Assembly: GCF_037392515.1 (NCBI RefSeq)
Contig: NC_090291.1
Coordinates: forward strand, 12,642,001-12,706,000
Origin: Haliotis asinina
Lineage: Eukaryota; Mollusca; Gastropoda; Lepetellida; Haliotidae
Length of the DNA stretch: 64,000 bases
Direction: 5' to 3'
The position numbers and the translations under genes were made by a program. Below, piece after piece: positions 28,001-36,033 of the stretch. The notes below the pieces were generated by a model, which worked only from the letters and a program-made list of their open reading frames with translations, was not told where the DNA came from and did not search any database. How positions within the stretch are numbered: the stretch's first letter is position 1; every line of letters starts with the position of its first letter.

Positions 28001-31000
28001 AACTGAAGAAATTATGGTCACGAGACATTGTGAATTGGCACCAATGAATCAGTTTCTTGGACACATATTTAACTCCTATTGAATCGATGATTATTTTCTA
28101 GAAAATATTGGGAAGATTATAAACGGAATGCCGGGTTTCTTATATGGTGTGAGAAATGTCACTTGGCAAAGGTATCATTGTTCATTGAAACTGAAAGCAA
28201 CATTATTGACAGATGAACCTGTTTCCATGCCAACATCTCATACAGAAGTCCATCCATGATCTCCTTATATATCCACATGGAAAAAGTATCGCAACACCAT
28301 ATGATTTTCGTAGTATTAATATGTTGCCTTTAAACATTGCAAAGGAACTGACTCTCTGGATAACTGACCCTCAAGAAATAATCAAATGTCAAATCTAAAC
28401 GCAAAGACAAAAAAAACCACAGAAAACAAACAAAAATAAACAAACAAACAAAACAAACAAACAAAAACAACAACATAAAAAAACAAACAAACATCGCAAA
28501 CTAATTAGGCGATTTCGGACCGCTCTATTCGTCAAAAAACGATACGAAAGCCTGTCATTTTATTCTTGACACGCAATGTGACTTGTTTGGATGAAGTCTA
28601 GTAATTGTGGAAGGGCTGTATTTCTCTGTCAGCTGTCATTTGTGGTCGACCTCAGCGATGGCGGTTTTTAATTCATGTCATTAGTTTGCTTCACATTTCC
28701 TGCAAATTGGCTGATTGCCGATGGCAGACAATCGATTTCCAAGTTATCGGGCCTTTTATTGAAACTTGATATTTACGAAGTGAAGACTACATATTTTGCT
28801 CGCTCGCTCTTTCACACACTCACTGACTAAACGCCAACTCAAACATAAACAACTTGACACTACAGATGTGGATATGTGTTGAAGCCCATGTGTATGAGGG
28901 AGGCTTACTTCAACCCCTATGACCTCCGGACCATGACCTCAGTCCAGAAACTCAGCCTGACCATCACAGTAAGTAGAATCTATTCTTGTGATTAAACTTT
29001 AGGATTATACAGGCGTTATTCTGAATCAGTAAGTAAGATATGCCCATACGATTAAATTTTGAGATTATACATGAATGATTGCTGCACGTTAAGATGTACC
29101 CTATGATTAAACTTTGAGATTAACATGAATGATTGTTGTTCAGTAAGAAAGATATATCTACCTGTATGATTAAACTTTGAGATTATACATGCATGATTGT
29201 CGCTCAGTAATTAAAATCTACCCATATGGTTAAACTTTAAGATTATGCATGCATGATTGTTGCACATTAAGATGTACCCATATGATTAAACTTTGAGATG
29301 AACATGCATAATTGTTGTTCAGTAAGAAAGATATATCTACCCATATGATGAAACCTTGAGATTATACACGCATGATTGTTGCTCAGGAAGAAAGATCTAC
29401 CCGTATGATTAAACTCTGAGAATATACCGGTGATTGTTGGTCAACTATACCGGTGATTGTTGGTCAACTATACCGGTGATTGTTGGTCAACTATACCGGT
29501 GATTGTTGGTCAACTATACCGGTGATTGTTGGTCAACTATACCGGTGATTGTTGGTCAACTTCCATGGACCAGTTTGCGTGCTCCTGACTGGTCATGTAA
29601 CAAAACTGTTGTTGGCTGCGGCATAAAATAAAACCGTGTCCTAACGTATTTCCAGATACTCTGCGGTAGACTGTTAACCGTCGGAGCTTGCCTAAGACCG
29701 TTCATTGTAATAGAGGTTCTCGGAATTCCCATAGACAACAAGAGAATCCGAACTAGTTTACGAGAAGGTAGGCACACATATGACTGGTTTCAGTGTCCAA
29801 GTGCAAGTGATTGAATCCACGAATATGGATATTTTGTCGATCAGCTATGAATAGAATGAGAGCACCTCCTGGGTTCTAGTCCGTTGTATCCGGAGACTGT
29901 TTCTTTTATCAGTGTGTGACTTAAGACGAAGTAAAGTATGAAGTAAAATCCATTGACAAATCCATTGACAAATCCATTGACAAATCCATTGACAAATGGA
30001 TCCATTGTAAAAGTGCAGTTATACCACCCTAATTTGAAACTTCAGATCGGATACAGACATGTTAATTAATCTGTTTATTTCATTTGTGCACGTGGGGTTA
30101 TATTCGTTGGCAACGTCTTAAAAATTAGCGTCTGCGTGACAAATAAATATTTTAAATCGATGGATGGAACCAAAAGGTTCGAAATCATTCTTTCATCATT
30201 ATTTATTTGTTACAGATATGTCAAGAAATTGTTCTTGTTTATTTTTACAAGTTATATCTATTTCATAATCTCTGGTTATTTATATCACCTAAGAAAACAA
30301 TGGTCTGACGCCGGTATGGGAGGATGAAAAACATGTACTTGACATCGTATGTCCTCCGATGGCTTTGCTGAGGTTCGAGTTGGGTTCTGATAACGAGGTG
30401 ATTGACCAGAAGGTCCTTGCGCAAGCTACGATTCCAGTAGTAGCACTCAGGGAAGGTAAGAAACAGTTCCAAAGACGATCCGGATTCGAACTGGTCTTCA
30501 ACAACCATGCTTGTCCTTAAACGCGACAAACAAGGGTGGTCATACTGACTTACTTGCCACCGCATGCCAATGATGATAATTATTCATGATGATAATTAGA
30601 TTTGGTTGTGCAGGTTTGATAATTACGGAGAGCTGCTATGTAATTGAAATTATACTATTTATCCAAGTGGCGAGCGAACTCTTTCAAGGATATCCTTGTC
30701 AGTTAGTTGACGCAGTTATCACCCTTGCATTGCAGTCGGCAACGTTCGGTTATTTTGAGCATATTTATGCATCATAATCTCACAAACTTTGTTGCAATCA
30801 CCGGTCTGTTTGGTCGGTAATCCTGTATCTATTGTCAGTTACAAGTAAAACAGAAAATAACAAACAAAAGAAAACAAACTCACTCACTCACTCACTGATT
30901 ATTTTCAGGTTTTCGCAGTGTGCCTTTACAGAATGGCCACAGTGAGAATCTGCCGTTATCTGCGTTACTTATACACCTCACCATCAACGATACAGAGGTA

Positions 31001-31114
31001 AATAAAGCTAACGGGTCGCCATTGATGTTACAAATGTGTTTGCCTGCGTGACTCGAGTGTCTCATTGACCTGTTTGATACATATCGTGGTATTCCAGTTG
31101 TGTAGTTCTATGTA

Positions 31115-31181
<67 letters not shown>

Positions 31182-31345
31182 ATGTTTACTGGAAATGACA
31201 TTTGAGCAGCTACACCAAGATTCACTTAAATAATAATATAATTTATAGAAAATACACTCTCGTAACTAATTGCATGCGTACACTTGCGTAAGTCTGTAAT
31301 ATACTTACATAAATGCGTACACATTATACTTAAGACCATATTTTC

Positions 31346-31389
<44 letters not shown>

Positions 31390-32034
31390 TATGTTCAATT
31401 GCTCCATTGATGCTTAAATGTTATGTCCTATATGGCGACATTTCTTTCGTCAGGCAGTAATACATACGCGCTTACAATTAAAAATATTCTGCATCATGTT
31501 GTTTTTGTCATTGTAGAATACATACATGGTATGTGTTTGTACTTGTAATGTGATAGCCAAACGAACTAGTGAATCTAGTAATTCCTGTTCCAACATGTAA
31601 ATGGACTTAATGAATGGACTTAATGTTACCAGTTTTCTGCATTCTGAGATATCATGAATTATGGAATTGGTAAGAGCCAATGGCAGTATGCCAGGAGATT
31701 CTCGCATGTCCAGAAAACCGTTAATTCTATACAACATTACAAGAACGAAAGCCTGTCACGCATTGCTGAAGAAGTGAGGAACATGTACCAGTCTCTGGCC
31801 AGTTTGAACCGTGACCCAGACCGGGTGCAGAAACTGATGGACACGGAGAGGAAGATTCTTGAGTCTCTGGAGGGAAAGAGGAAGAATAGGTATTACAGGG
31901 ATGAAGAATCGTGCCTGGACATTCCAGCCACCCAGCATGTGCTTCATGTACCACCATCTTTCAAATACCACCCATTCTTTTGTCACTTTAACCATTATTT
32001 CACGGCTTTCAGCGGAACAAGATCCACCATATAG
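14654..32034 (+). CDS. PLCG1: Phospholipase C-gamma, 3' part of gene (multi-exon)
   Basis: This encodes the phosphotyrosine-regulated phosphoinositide phospholipase that cleaves PIP2 to IP3 and diacylglycerol at the membrane. Exons read by GT-AG borders and phase: 14654-14690, 15188-15249, 15894-16004, 16824-16993, 17795-18001, 19180-19299, 20308-20479, 22310-22378, 22726-22829, 23439-23575, 24280-24431, 26032-26128, 26774-26864, 27797-27973, 28866-28968, 29656-29767, 30294-30455, 30909-30997, then a tail exon near 31675-32034. The first 18 total 2172 nt, exactly 724 codons, with every junction restoring a family residue. Domain order (split PH, two SH2, SH3, PH, Y box, C2) occurs only in PLC-gamma. 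The PH, EF-hand and X-box exons (roughly 430-450 residues by family length) are outside the window, beyond the satellite. Vertebrates have PLCG1 and PLCG2; this is the invertebrate counterpart, so the symbol is approximate. Confidence 0.95.
15405..15770. mobile_element. Two head-to-head copies of the 'caatccagtgatcaac' repeat
   Basis: The segment at about 15405-15597 reads in + orientation (agctatatgaggccggtctgt ... gactatccagtgattgatcc ... gatcccattagtcgc). The segment at about 15605-15770 reads in - orientation (gttgatcactggattgtc ... attcgattatttacagag ... cagcgttaaaa). Both lie in a PLC-gamma intron. The family is also seen at 23876, 49735, 51900, 54345 and 59690. It is an unclassified short interspersed repeat with no coding capacity visible. 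Confidence 0.75.
16058..16214 (+). mobile_element. tRNA-like SINE
   Basis: The 5' part resembles a tRNA-derived pol III promoter. It has an A-box-like ggtagtctagtgg and a B-box-like gggtttggttcccc. These are followed by the family body (cacgatattgcgggaatattg) and a 3' end cgtaaaaccacactcactca. It lies in a PLC-gamma intron on the sense strand. It is divergent from the other copies, so probably old. Confidence 0.75.
16400..16815 (-). mobile_element. Interspersed repeat, minus orientation, ending in (ACTC)n
   Basis: Minus-orientation copy of the second repeat family: cagcaacccatgcttgtcg, aagaagcgacc, gagactcgtttatttacag, ccatatagctggaaaactgc, gcggcgttaaac. Upstream sits a tRNA B-box-like gggttcgattcccag at about 16445. 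The region ends in a (ACTC)n microsatellite at 16783-16812, immediately before the nSH2 exon acceptor. Confidence 0.65.
16824..18001 (+). CDS. PLCG1: PLC-gamma exons: N-terminal SH2 domain
   Basis: Exons 16824-16993 and 17795-18001 encode the nSH2 domain. It begins after an acidic stretch with WYHGRLSR and contains the phosphotyrosine-binding FLVR motif (GTFLVRDSD). It crosses the splice site at YSVSFW/LQGK and ends with [12 protein letters not shown] and the HPPDYIIQP linker. Known role: nSH2 recruits PLC-gamma to activated receptor tyrosine kinases. The intervening 801-bp intron is filled with two imperfect minisatellites. The exon 17795 acceptor (gactgtatttcag) appears to lie in the last repeat unit. 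Confidence 0.93.
17030..17380. repeat. Imperfect ~40-bp repeats in nSH2 intron
   Basis: Degenerate units pair a gttacag(t/a) element with a gatgctaaagttaagtgcgg element: tacagtatacaaatagatgc, tacagtctattagtggatgc, tacattatatacgtgaatgt and others. They are strongly diverged, so the array is old. No exon is seen here. Confidence 0.6.
17385..17794. repeat. ~42-bp minisatellite running into an exon acceptor
   Basis: About nine imperfect units share the pattern gtgtatgactgcgtaagtca, then gtatttgttttcatggttga. The final unit (gtttgagtgttggactgtat, ttcag) seems to supply the acceptor of exon 17795-18001. Most upstream units contain a comparable tcag at the same place. Confidence 0.7.
19025..19175. 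repeat. Short tandem repeat before the cSH2 exon
   Basis: The segment has repeats of about 19-22 bp on the theme gtcaatcctggtcaatcatt. The last unit (gatcctggtcaaatccttg) flows directly into the tttttcag acceptor of exon 19180. Confidence 0.65.
19180..20479 (+). CDS. PLCG1: PLC-gamma exons: C-terminal SH2 domain
   Basis: Exons 19180-19299 and 20308-20479 encode the cSH2 domain. It starts at [15 protein letters not shown], has the FLVR arginine (GRFLVRPGS), joins at [15 protein letters not shown] and ends [18 protein letters not shown]. In the family, cSH2 binds the protein's own linker phosphotyrosine and so releases autoinhibition. The donor is gatgaacag/gttaatg at 20479. The downstream intron (20480-22309) is almost entirely a 67-bp minisatellite. 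Confidence 0.93.
20505..22140. repeat. 67-bp minisatellite in a PLC-gamma intron
   Basis: About 20 tandem units have the core accatattgtcggcagataa, then acgtagtaacatatactaca, tgtcaacgtgtaactgtaat and tctttag. The regular 67-bp spacing holds from 20741 to 21947. The edges, at about 20505-20740 and 21880-22140, are degenerate. Late units carry ggcaggtaaactgtg in place of ggcagataaacg. No open exon is seen in it. Confidence 0.92.
22310..22378 (+). CDS. PLCG1: PLC-gamma exon: cSH2-SH3 linker with two tyrosines
   Basis: This 69-bp, phase-0 exon follows tgtttttcag and ends atg/gtaagc. It encodes a 23-residue linker, reading [12 protein letters not shown] and then [11 protein letters not shown]. 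In vertebrate PLC-gamma1 this linker carries Tyr771, Tyr775 and the activating Tyr783. Two tyrosines are visible here, in positions resembling 771 and 775. No tyrosine stands where the GFYVE-type Tyr783 motif would be expected. The alignment is by eye. Confidence 0.85.
22726..23575 (+). CDS. PLCG1: PLC-gamma exons: SH3 domain and acidic linker
   Basis: Exons 22726-22829 and 23439-23575 encode an SH3 domain. It has the ALYDF motif ([19 protein letters not shown]), a WW pair created across the splice site (CPW/WKGD), and the PxNYV motif (FPANYVEVI). It is followed by an acidic and basic linker ([14 protein letters not shown]) leading into the second PH half. SH3 binds proline-rich partners such as adaptor proteins. 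The intron contains a (TG)n-rich patch, a half MITE and a tRNA-like SINE in the minus orientation. Confidence 0.93.
23114..23165. mobile_element. Half copy of a Tigger-like MITE
   Basis: After a TA, cagtggaagctgtctaaatc repeats the terminal 14 bp (cagtggaagctgtc) of the complete element at 24685. The other end is not found, so this looks like a truncated copy. Confidence 0.5.
23186..23343 (-). mobile_element. tRNA-like SINE, minus strand
   Basis: Read on the minus strand this gives an A-box-like segment (agtctagtggttaaac), a B-box-like ggttcgattttcc, then acatgggtacaatgtgtgaa, gcccatttctg and a gcggcgttttaat tail with actcac. It lies in the SH3 intron of PLC-gamma, antisense to it. Confidence 0.8.
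23876..24118 (+). mobile_element. Interspersed repeat with 'caatccagtgatcaac' core
   Basis: A well-preserved + orientation copy: gttacgccgcactcagaaat, ctgtaaataatcgag, caatccagtgatcaacagc, atgagtatcgatctgcgcaa, ttagtcgcctcttac, caagcatgggttggtgaaga and ggatcttcacgggtc. It closely parallels the copy at 51900-52155. Confidence 0.8.
24280..24431 (+). CDS. PLCG1: PLC-gamma exon: split-PH C half
   Basis: This single 152-bp exon completes a Glu codon and encodes [19 protein letters not shown], then [20 protein letters not shown] and [12 protein letters not shown]. The final amphipathic helix with a central Trp is the PH-domain signature helix. It folds with the N half encoded at 15188-16004. The exon ends aacaag/gtacgt and is followed directly by a (TCA)n tract. 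Confidence 0.92.
24438..24590. repeat. (TCA)n / (TCT)n imperfect microsatellite
   Basis: A 150-bp tract of catcatcat and cttcatc motifs with some ttg and ctc interruptions begins seven bases after the donor of exon 24280-24431. Translation gives poly-Ser, but the frame begins in an intron, so it is not coding. Confidence 0.9.
24685..24848. mobile_element. Tigger/pogo-like MITE (164 bp)
   Basis: The element is flanked by TA on both sides (24683-24684 and 24849-24850). It has inverted ends cagtggaagctgtc and gacagcgtccgctg. There is no coding capacity. The cagtggaa start and TA target resemble pogo/Tigger-type non-autonomous elements; that family assignment is inference. A second full copy is at 37267-37442 and a half copy at 23114. 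Confidence 0.75.
25374..25523 (+). mobile_element. tRNA-like SINE
   Basis: A-box-like gtcgcctagtggtcaagcg, a degraded B-box region (ggtttctacttccc), then gtgatattgctatactattg, caaaaagcggcgtcaaatg and actcactc. Sense orientation inside a PLC-gamma intron. Confidence 0.75.
26032..28968 (+). CDS. PLCG1: PLC-gamma exons: catalytic Y box
   Basis: Exons 26032-26128, 26774-26864, 27797-27973 and 28866-28968 encode the Y half of the TIM barrel. Key stretches are [86 protein letters not shown] and [12 protein letters not shown]. The substrate-binding Arg of SRIxP is present. The position that is Tyr in PLC-delta1 (Tyr551, SRIYP) is Phe here, codon ttc. The X half, with the catalytic histidines, is outside the window. 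Junction phases all close: K split over 26864/27797 and another K over 27973/28866. Confidence 0.93.
27180..27266 (-). mobile_element. Truncated tRNA-like SINE, minus strand
   Basis: The short fragment ttagttttacactgctttta, gtaatattctggcaatatc is joined to cttggtcttcagc and agactacctcaccgcccc. The middle of the family consensus is missing, so it is internally deleted. Confidence 0.55.
27370..27580. repeat. ~24-bp CG-rich minisatellite
   Basis: Units of the type acgtcgcgtcacgtcacaaa, caacgtcgcttcaagtcata repeat about eight times with variable gaps. It is notable for clustered CG dinucleotides in otherwise AT-rich intron sequence. Confidence 0.75.
28270..28300. mobile_element. Tc1-like terminal inverted repeat remnant
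   Basis: The stretch atccacatggaaaaagtatc, gcaacacc resembles the tips of the Tc1 element at 33150 (tggaaa ... caacacc). No partner repeat or transposase is found nearby, so this is a guess from one end only. Confidence 0.35.
28390..28495. repeat. (AAAC)n A-rich simple repeat
   Basis: An A-rich tract of aaacaaacaaacaaaacaaa type. It could be the tail of a retroelement, but no body is recognisable upstream. Confidence 0.8.
28990..29425. repeat. ~58-bp imperfect tandem repeat in the C2 intron
   Basis: About seven diverged units share gattaaactttgagattata, catgcatgattgttgctcag and taagaaagatctacccatat. Deletions give shorter units. It is followed directly by a younger 23-bp array. Confidence 0.8.
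29430..29563. repeat. 23-bp minisatellite
   Basis: Six near-identical copies of ataccggtgattgttggtca plus act. It ends about 90 bp before the acceptor of exon 29656-29767. The units are virtually identical, so expansion is recent, unlike the older 58-bp array beside it. Confidence 0.92.
29656..30997 (+). CDS. PLCG1: PLC-gamma exons: C2 domain
   Basis: Exons 29656-29767, 30294-30455 and 30909-30997 encode the C2 domain. They read [56 protein letters not shown], then [20 protein letters not shown] and [20 protein letters not shown]. The NGLxPVW and LAQATxPV motifs and the closing GxRxVPL/NxxSExL pattern are typical of PLC C2 domains. The domain contacts membrane and stabilises the barrel. The intron before 29656 contains two tandem repeats. 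Confidence 0.92.
29943..30007. repeat. 12-bp tandem repeat
   Basis: Five copies of aaatccattgac in a PLC-gamma intron; the last is followed by a partial inverted match (aaatggatccattg). Confidence 0.85.
31110..31384. repeat. Paired microsatellites around a dispersed repeat
   Basis: The interval 31110-31183 holds (ATGT)n and (TG)n. The interval 31230-31345 holds a unique-looking segment that recurs at 54095-54210 (atagaaaatac, ctctcgtaacta, taagtctgtaatatacttac, ataaatgcg, acacattatacttaaga). It is followed by (ATGT)n at 31347-31384. It lies between the last two PLC-gamma exons. Confidence 0.85.
31675..32034 (+). CDS. PLCG1: PLC-gamma C-terminal tail exon (borders uncertain)
   Basis: An open reading segment in phase with exon 30909-30997 encodes a charged helical tail: [40 protein letters not shown] and [20 protein letters not shown]. 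Phase-compatible acceptors are 31675 (gtaag/agccaa) or 31687 (ggcag/tatgcc); neither has a good pyrimidine tract. The frame runs to TAG at 32032-32034. A donor at 31889 (agaatag/gtatta) could instead splice to 32013 (ggctttcag/cggaac), removing 123 bp in frame to the same stop, or to a distant exon at 36034. The tail is not strongly conserved in the family, so its exact end is open. Confidence 0.6.
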   Translation, partial: SQWQYARRFSHVQKTVNSIQHYKNESLSRIAEEVRNMYQSLASLNRDPDRVQKLMDTERKILESLEGKRKNRYYRDEESCLDIPATQHVLHVPPSFKYHPFFCHFNHYFTAFSGTRSTI

Positions 32035-32175
32035 AACTTGCGCATGTGGTGAAGCTTACTTTAGAAGTTCCCTTCCCCAAATATATATATATGAAATAAT
32101 TGCATTGTATGTACACGTGTTCAATTAAGCTTGTTACTACTTAAATTGTAATAATTACTTAAATTGTAATGATGC

Positions 32176-32325
32176 GCTTACGTTACGACCTACCGCGGCT
32201 CTAGTGATAGTGGTAGACGAAGACCCGGGTTCGATTCCTCACATTTGCATATTTTGTGAACCCCGCCGTGATATTGCTGGAATATTACTGAAAGCGGCGT
32301 AAAACTTAAGTTTCTCACTTACTCA
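32176..32325 (+). mobile_element. tRNA-like SINE
   Basis: A-box-like cggctctagtgatagtggta, B-box cgggttcgattcctc, body cgccgtgatattgctggaat, and tail gcggcgtaaaacttaag with tctcacttactcag. It lies just 3' of the PLC-gamma stop. Confidence 0.8.
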
Positions 32326-33149
32326 GTTGTTAATGTATACCGTTTTATTGCACTTTAACACGATGATGCAAGAAACAGTGTTATTACATTTTAGCTCATT
32401 GTTGGAGTTTGTACCGCATTATTACAATGTCGTGATAACTGTATTTTGCACAGACGCAGGTATCAGTGTGAGGACTGAGTGTCATCATGCCATTCTGTTG
32501 ATTGTTGGTTGCAATTGCTTTATTGGTTCCACTTTACAGCATGCGAAAATGTATTTCCGAGTCGTTCAAAATGGCTACTAGTAAATACATTTTCTTGCGA
32601 AGAAGAACACTTGCACCTAGACGGCGACTAAACGATGTCGGGTTATGCACTTAATTAGCATGTTAACTGTATGTACAGAAATACCTGTAGTTGCTGATGA
32701 TACAAAATGAAACAAATTTTGAAAAGCGATATATTTGATAATTTGCTACTCATTACTTTGCATTGTATTTGTTATCAATTTCTAAGTGATAAATACAATG
32801 GACCTAAGTATTACCATAGTTTCCCATAGTTTCTTGCGCGTATGACGTGAATAGCTGAAAGCTGAAATTAGCCAGGTAATAAAGCAAAAGAATGACTCTC
32901 AGGCAGCTGTTGTTGGACAAGGCAATGTTGACGTCATTTCTGTACATAGCAAGCCTGTGGTGATGAATAGGTCCATCGTAGTTATTACAAAAGAATTGCA
33001 AGAGAGGACAGTTTCTGGTATACGTTTGGAAATGCACAGTATAACAGGATGAGGCAGTATCGCTTTATAGTTTATAAGCATGCTGCATTTGCAAGCCTGT
33101 ATTGTATCAGTTATTGATACCAATCCAGTGTACTGCATGAGAGTATATA

Positions 33150-34761
33150 CACCTGGAAATTAATCAAGCAACACCCCAATTTTTTCTATTGGAGCAACTT
33201 TGAAGTGTTCTGACAATCAAAATATGCCGGGTTGATATAGTTTGACACTTTTTTATTCAACAGACGATCTCTGACAAACAACTTAAAGGGAAAAAGTATC
33301 AAGACTTTGCTTTATTGCAACGAAATCCAAATTCTTAAAACTGTCTTAAATTCATGAAAAAATGGACACAATTTACTATTCATCCACAGACGTTGTTGTC
33401 AGGTGTATTAACACAAATGTCACATGGAAAGAAAGAACAGTCATCTGAGAGTCTGCACACCGACTTTCATCAATATCTAGTGTGTCCTCCCTGCGCACGC
33501 ACCACCGATTCCAGACGCCTCCTCATTCCTTGGATGAGTCTCCGGATCTGATTCTGGGGGATCCTGTTCCACTCCTCATGCAGGGCAGCCGTCAATTCGT
33601 TGAGATTATGGACTGGTGGGTCTCTCTGCCTCACACGACGGCCAATAAAGTCCCACAAATGTTCAATGGGGTTGAGGTCAGGGCTCATGGCAGGCCATGG
33701 AATTCTGTCAATTGCATTTTGCCGCAAAAAATCATTTACAGCATGCGCCCTGTGAGGTCTAGCATTGTCGTCCATAAATATGGGTCTCGTTGCCAGAGGA
33801 TGGTTCTCAAAATGAGGTACCACAGCCCTGTCAAGAACCTCCTGTTGGTAACGAACACCGTTAAAGTTGCCACGGATGGTAATGATATCCAACTTGCAGT
33901 TCATGGAAATGCACCCCCATACCATAACGGAACCTCCCCCAAAGGCCACAGTCTCCTGGATGTTCCGTGGAGCCATTGCTGTGTTCCTCTGCCTCCAGAC
34001 CCGAGTACGACCGTCCACCATGTGCAGCAAGAACCGGCTCTCATCTGAGAAATGGACCTTCCTCCAAGAGGCAATGTTCCAGTGCAAACGGTCATTACAC
34101 CAGGCCAGTCGGGCTGCCTTATGGGCTGGAGACAGTCTGGGTCGCTTGATTGGCCTCCTTGCCCGGTATCCTGCAGCTTTCAGACGATTCCGAACAGTCC
34201 TGTTCGAGATGGGTCTCCCTGGAAGCCACTCCTGTCTCAACCGAGAGCTCGAGTCGAAGGACCTGCGCCGTACAAGTCTCAGTAAAGCTCTGTCCTCCCG
34301 GACTGTGGTCTTCCTGGGTCTTCCTGGTCTAGGCAGGTCTTTAACTTCATTAGTGGCCCGGTATTTTTTCAAAAGTTTTGAAATTATGGAATGATGTCGT
34401 CCGATTTGAGTCCCGATTTGTCTTAGAGACATACCAGCATTCCTCATGCCGATTATTTGCCAACGAGTGGCCTCTGATAATTTCCTACGTGCCATGACAT
34501 TGAAATGAATGAAAAACCGAATGCAATCGACAACCTGCGCTTGTAAACACCCCAGGGAAAAAGTGCATTTTTCGAAAGTTGAGGTTAAAGCAATGCACGT
34601 GCGCTGTGCAAGCTTCACGCGCGTCATATCAACCCATGAAAAGCTCATGCTGTATGTCAATACATCAAAATTGAATAATCAATCATCAAAATTACTTCGT
34701 TAAACTTTGTTAAGTTTTTATGTGTCTTTGAATTTGGTGTTGCTTAATTAATTTCCATATG
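33150..34761 (-). mobile_element. Complete Tc1-family transposon
   Basis: The 1612-bp element has 26-bp terminal inverted repeats at 33150-33175 and 34736-34761. They match at 23 of 26 positions (shared core tggaaattaat, then aagcaacacc). TA duplications flank it at 33148-33149 and 34762-34763, as expected for Tc1/mariner insertion. It contains one uninterrupted transposase gene on the minus strand. It lies 3' of the PLC-gamma stop and could be inside the final intron if a distal tail exon exists. Confidence 0.95.
33470..34495 (-). CDS. Tc1-like DD34E transposase, intact
   Basis: 341 residues from MARRKLSEATRW, a normal Tc1 length. An upstream in-frame ATG at 34660 would add 55 residues without family similarity, so it was not used. 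The N half has a paired helix-turn-helix DNA-binding region (GMRNAGMSLRQIGTQIGRHH) and the GRPRKT hook. The catalytic triad is Asp in HFSDESRF, Asp in IFMDDNARPH and Glu in LNPIEHLWD, with 34 residues between the second and third. It ends GGHTRY. The enzyme cuts and pastes its own element by binding the terminal inverted repeats. There are no frameshifts or stops, so the copy is young and possibly active. Confidence 0.95.
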   Translation of the reverse strand: MARRKLSEATRWQIIGMRNAGMSLRQIGTQIGRHHSIISKLLKKYRATNEVKDLPRPGRPRKTTVREDRALLRLVRRRSFDSSSRLRQEWLPGRPISNRTVRNRLKAAGYRARRPIKRPRLSPAHKAARLAWCNDRLHWNIASWRKVHFSDESRFLLHMVDGRTRVWRQRNTAMAPRNIQETVAFGGGSVMVWGCISMNCKLDIITIRGNFNGVRYQQEVLDRAVVPHFENHPLATRPIFMDDNARPHRAHAVNDFLRQNAIDRIPWPAMSPDLNPIEHLWDFIGRRVRQRDPPVHNLNELTAALHEEWNRIPQNQIRRLIQGMRRRLESVVRAQGGHTRY

Positions 34762-36033
34762 TATAGTTTTTATCATTGAAATGCATGGCTCAATTCAGTG
34801 AAGGTTTGAATGACATCAAACCTGCTTGTTTGAAACATGATATATGTATTAATAAATTATATCATGCTAGAGGTACAGTTAATGTTATCATCGAATTGTT
34901 GGGTATCCTATTATCCCTGTGCTGCAGTGGGCTATCAGAATCCCCTTACTGATGGTTCGAATCCCAAATTAGTTTGGGTTTTCATCCAAAATTACGCGGG
35001 GTGGGAGCGGATTGAATGACCTCTGATTGTCCAGAGGGTTCTCAATACGTGTCACCCGGAAATGTTACTGTCATATCCTTGATCTGATACACTGGATCCA
35101 GAACTGGATTCTCATATGATATGACGGAGTTTCCGATTCCCTATATTTTATAATGACAGAGAACATAGCTATGTCATATGTTCAGGGGATGGTTAAAACA
35201 AACATCTGCTCACAATGTAGTCACAATATGAACATTTGATTCTGCTTTTGGCAGAGGTTTCTTATGAATGTGGCTGAGGTTTGTCGTTTTTATTTAGATG
35301 TCATTAAATATGGCAGGTGTGCTTACATGCACAATGGGACAGTGAGAACCAGGCTGCTAGTGTTATAGTTATGTTTAGCTGGCTCAGTGGTTTGTAGTAG
35401 CATCCAGGTGACCGGGTTTGGGATAATGTATCCGAATATCAGTATTTCATTAAAATACCCATTTATCTGTAAATAACAAAGTAGACTTGGAGATGGCTTA
35501 GACTATAGACATTAGTCTCATAGGTGTTGGAGACAAACAATGCCTGGATGATAGTGATATTTTCAGGTGTCTAGTGTGATAAATCTTTTACATCAATTTT
35601 TCAATCCAAAGACATTCACTTTAACAGAACACGGGTCTATATCGACGCAAAAGAAAACGGATTAATATCTTTGATTAAAAAAAATTCTGAAAAAAATTGT
35701 CACTGTCATTCGTACACTATTTGTCTATAATACATTTTATAACAGGATCATTAAAAATATATTGGATATGAACTGGCCTCACAGGGCGAGTTTGAAACCT
35801 ACATTCGTAGCATAAATTTTACGATTCACGTGTGGTTTCGTTGTTTCTTGTCACTGTGGTAAACATTATTTTTTCTATTTTTTAGAAAAAAGTCTCTCTG
35901 TTGACTCACTTTAATGTAAATGACAAAATGTACAAAGCAGCATGAACGAAATAAACTACTTATATGGTATACAGATGTTACTATCATAAATGCATACAAA
36001 AACGTGATCAATTGCAATATATTCTTTTTACAG
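34762..36033. other. Non-coding stretch 3' of PLC-gamma
   Basis: I see no exon with a matching protein family here. A possible tRNA-derived SINE lies at 34905-35060: atggttcgaatcccaaatta is a good B box and the region ends gtccagagggttctc. The remainder is AT-rich without clear repeats. Confidence 0.4.
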
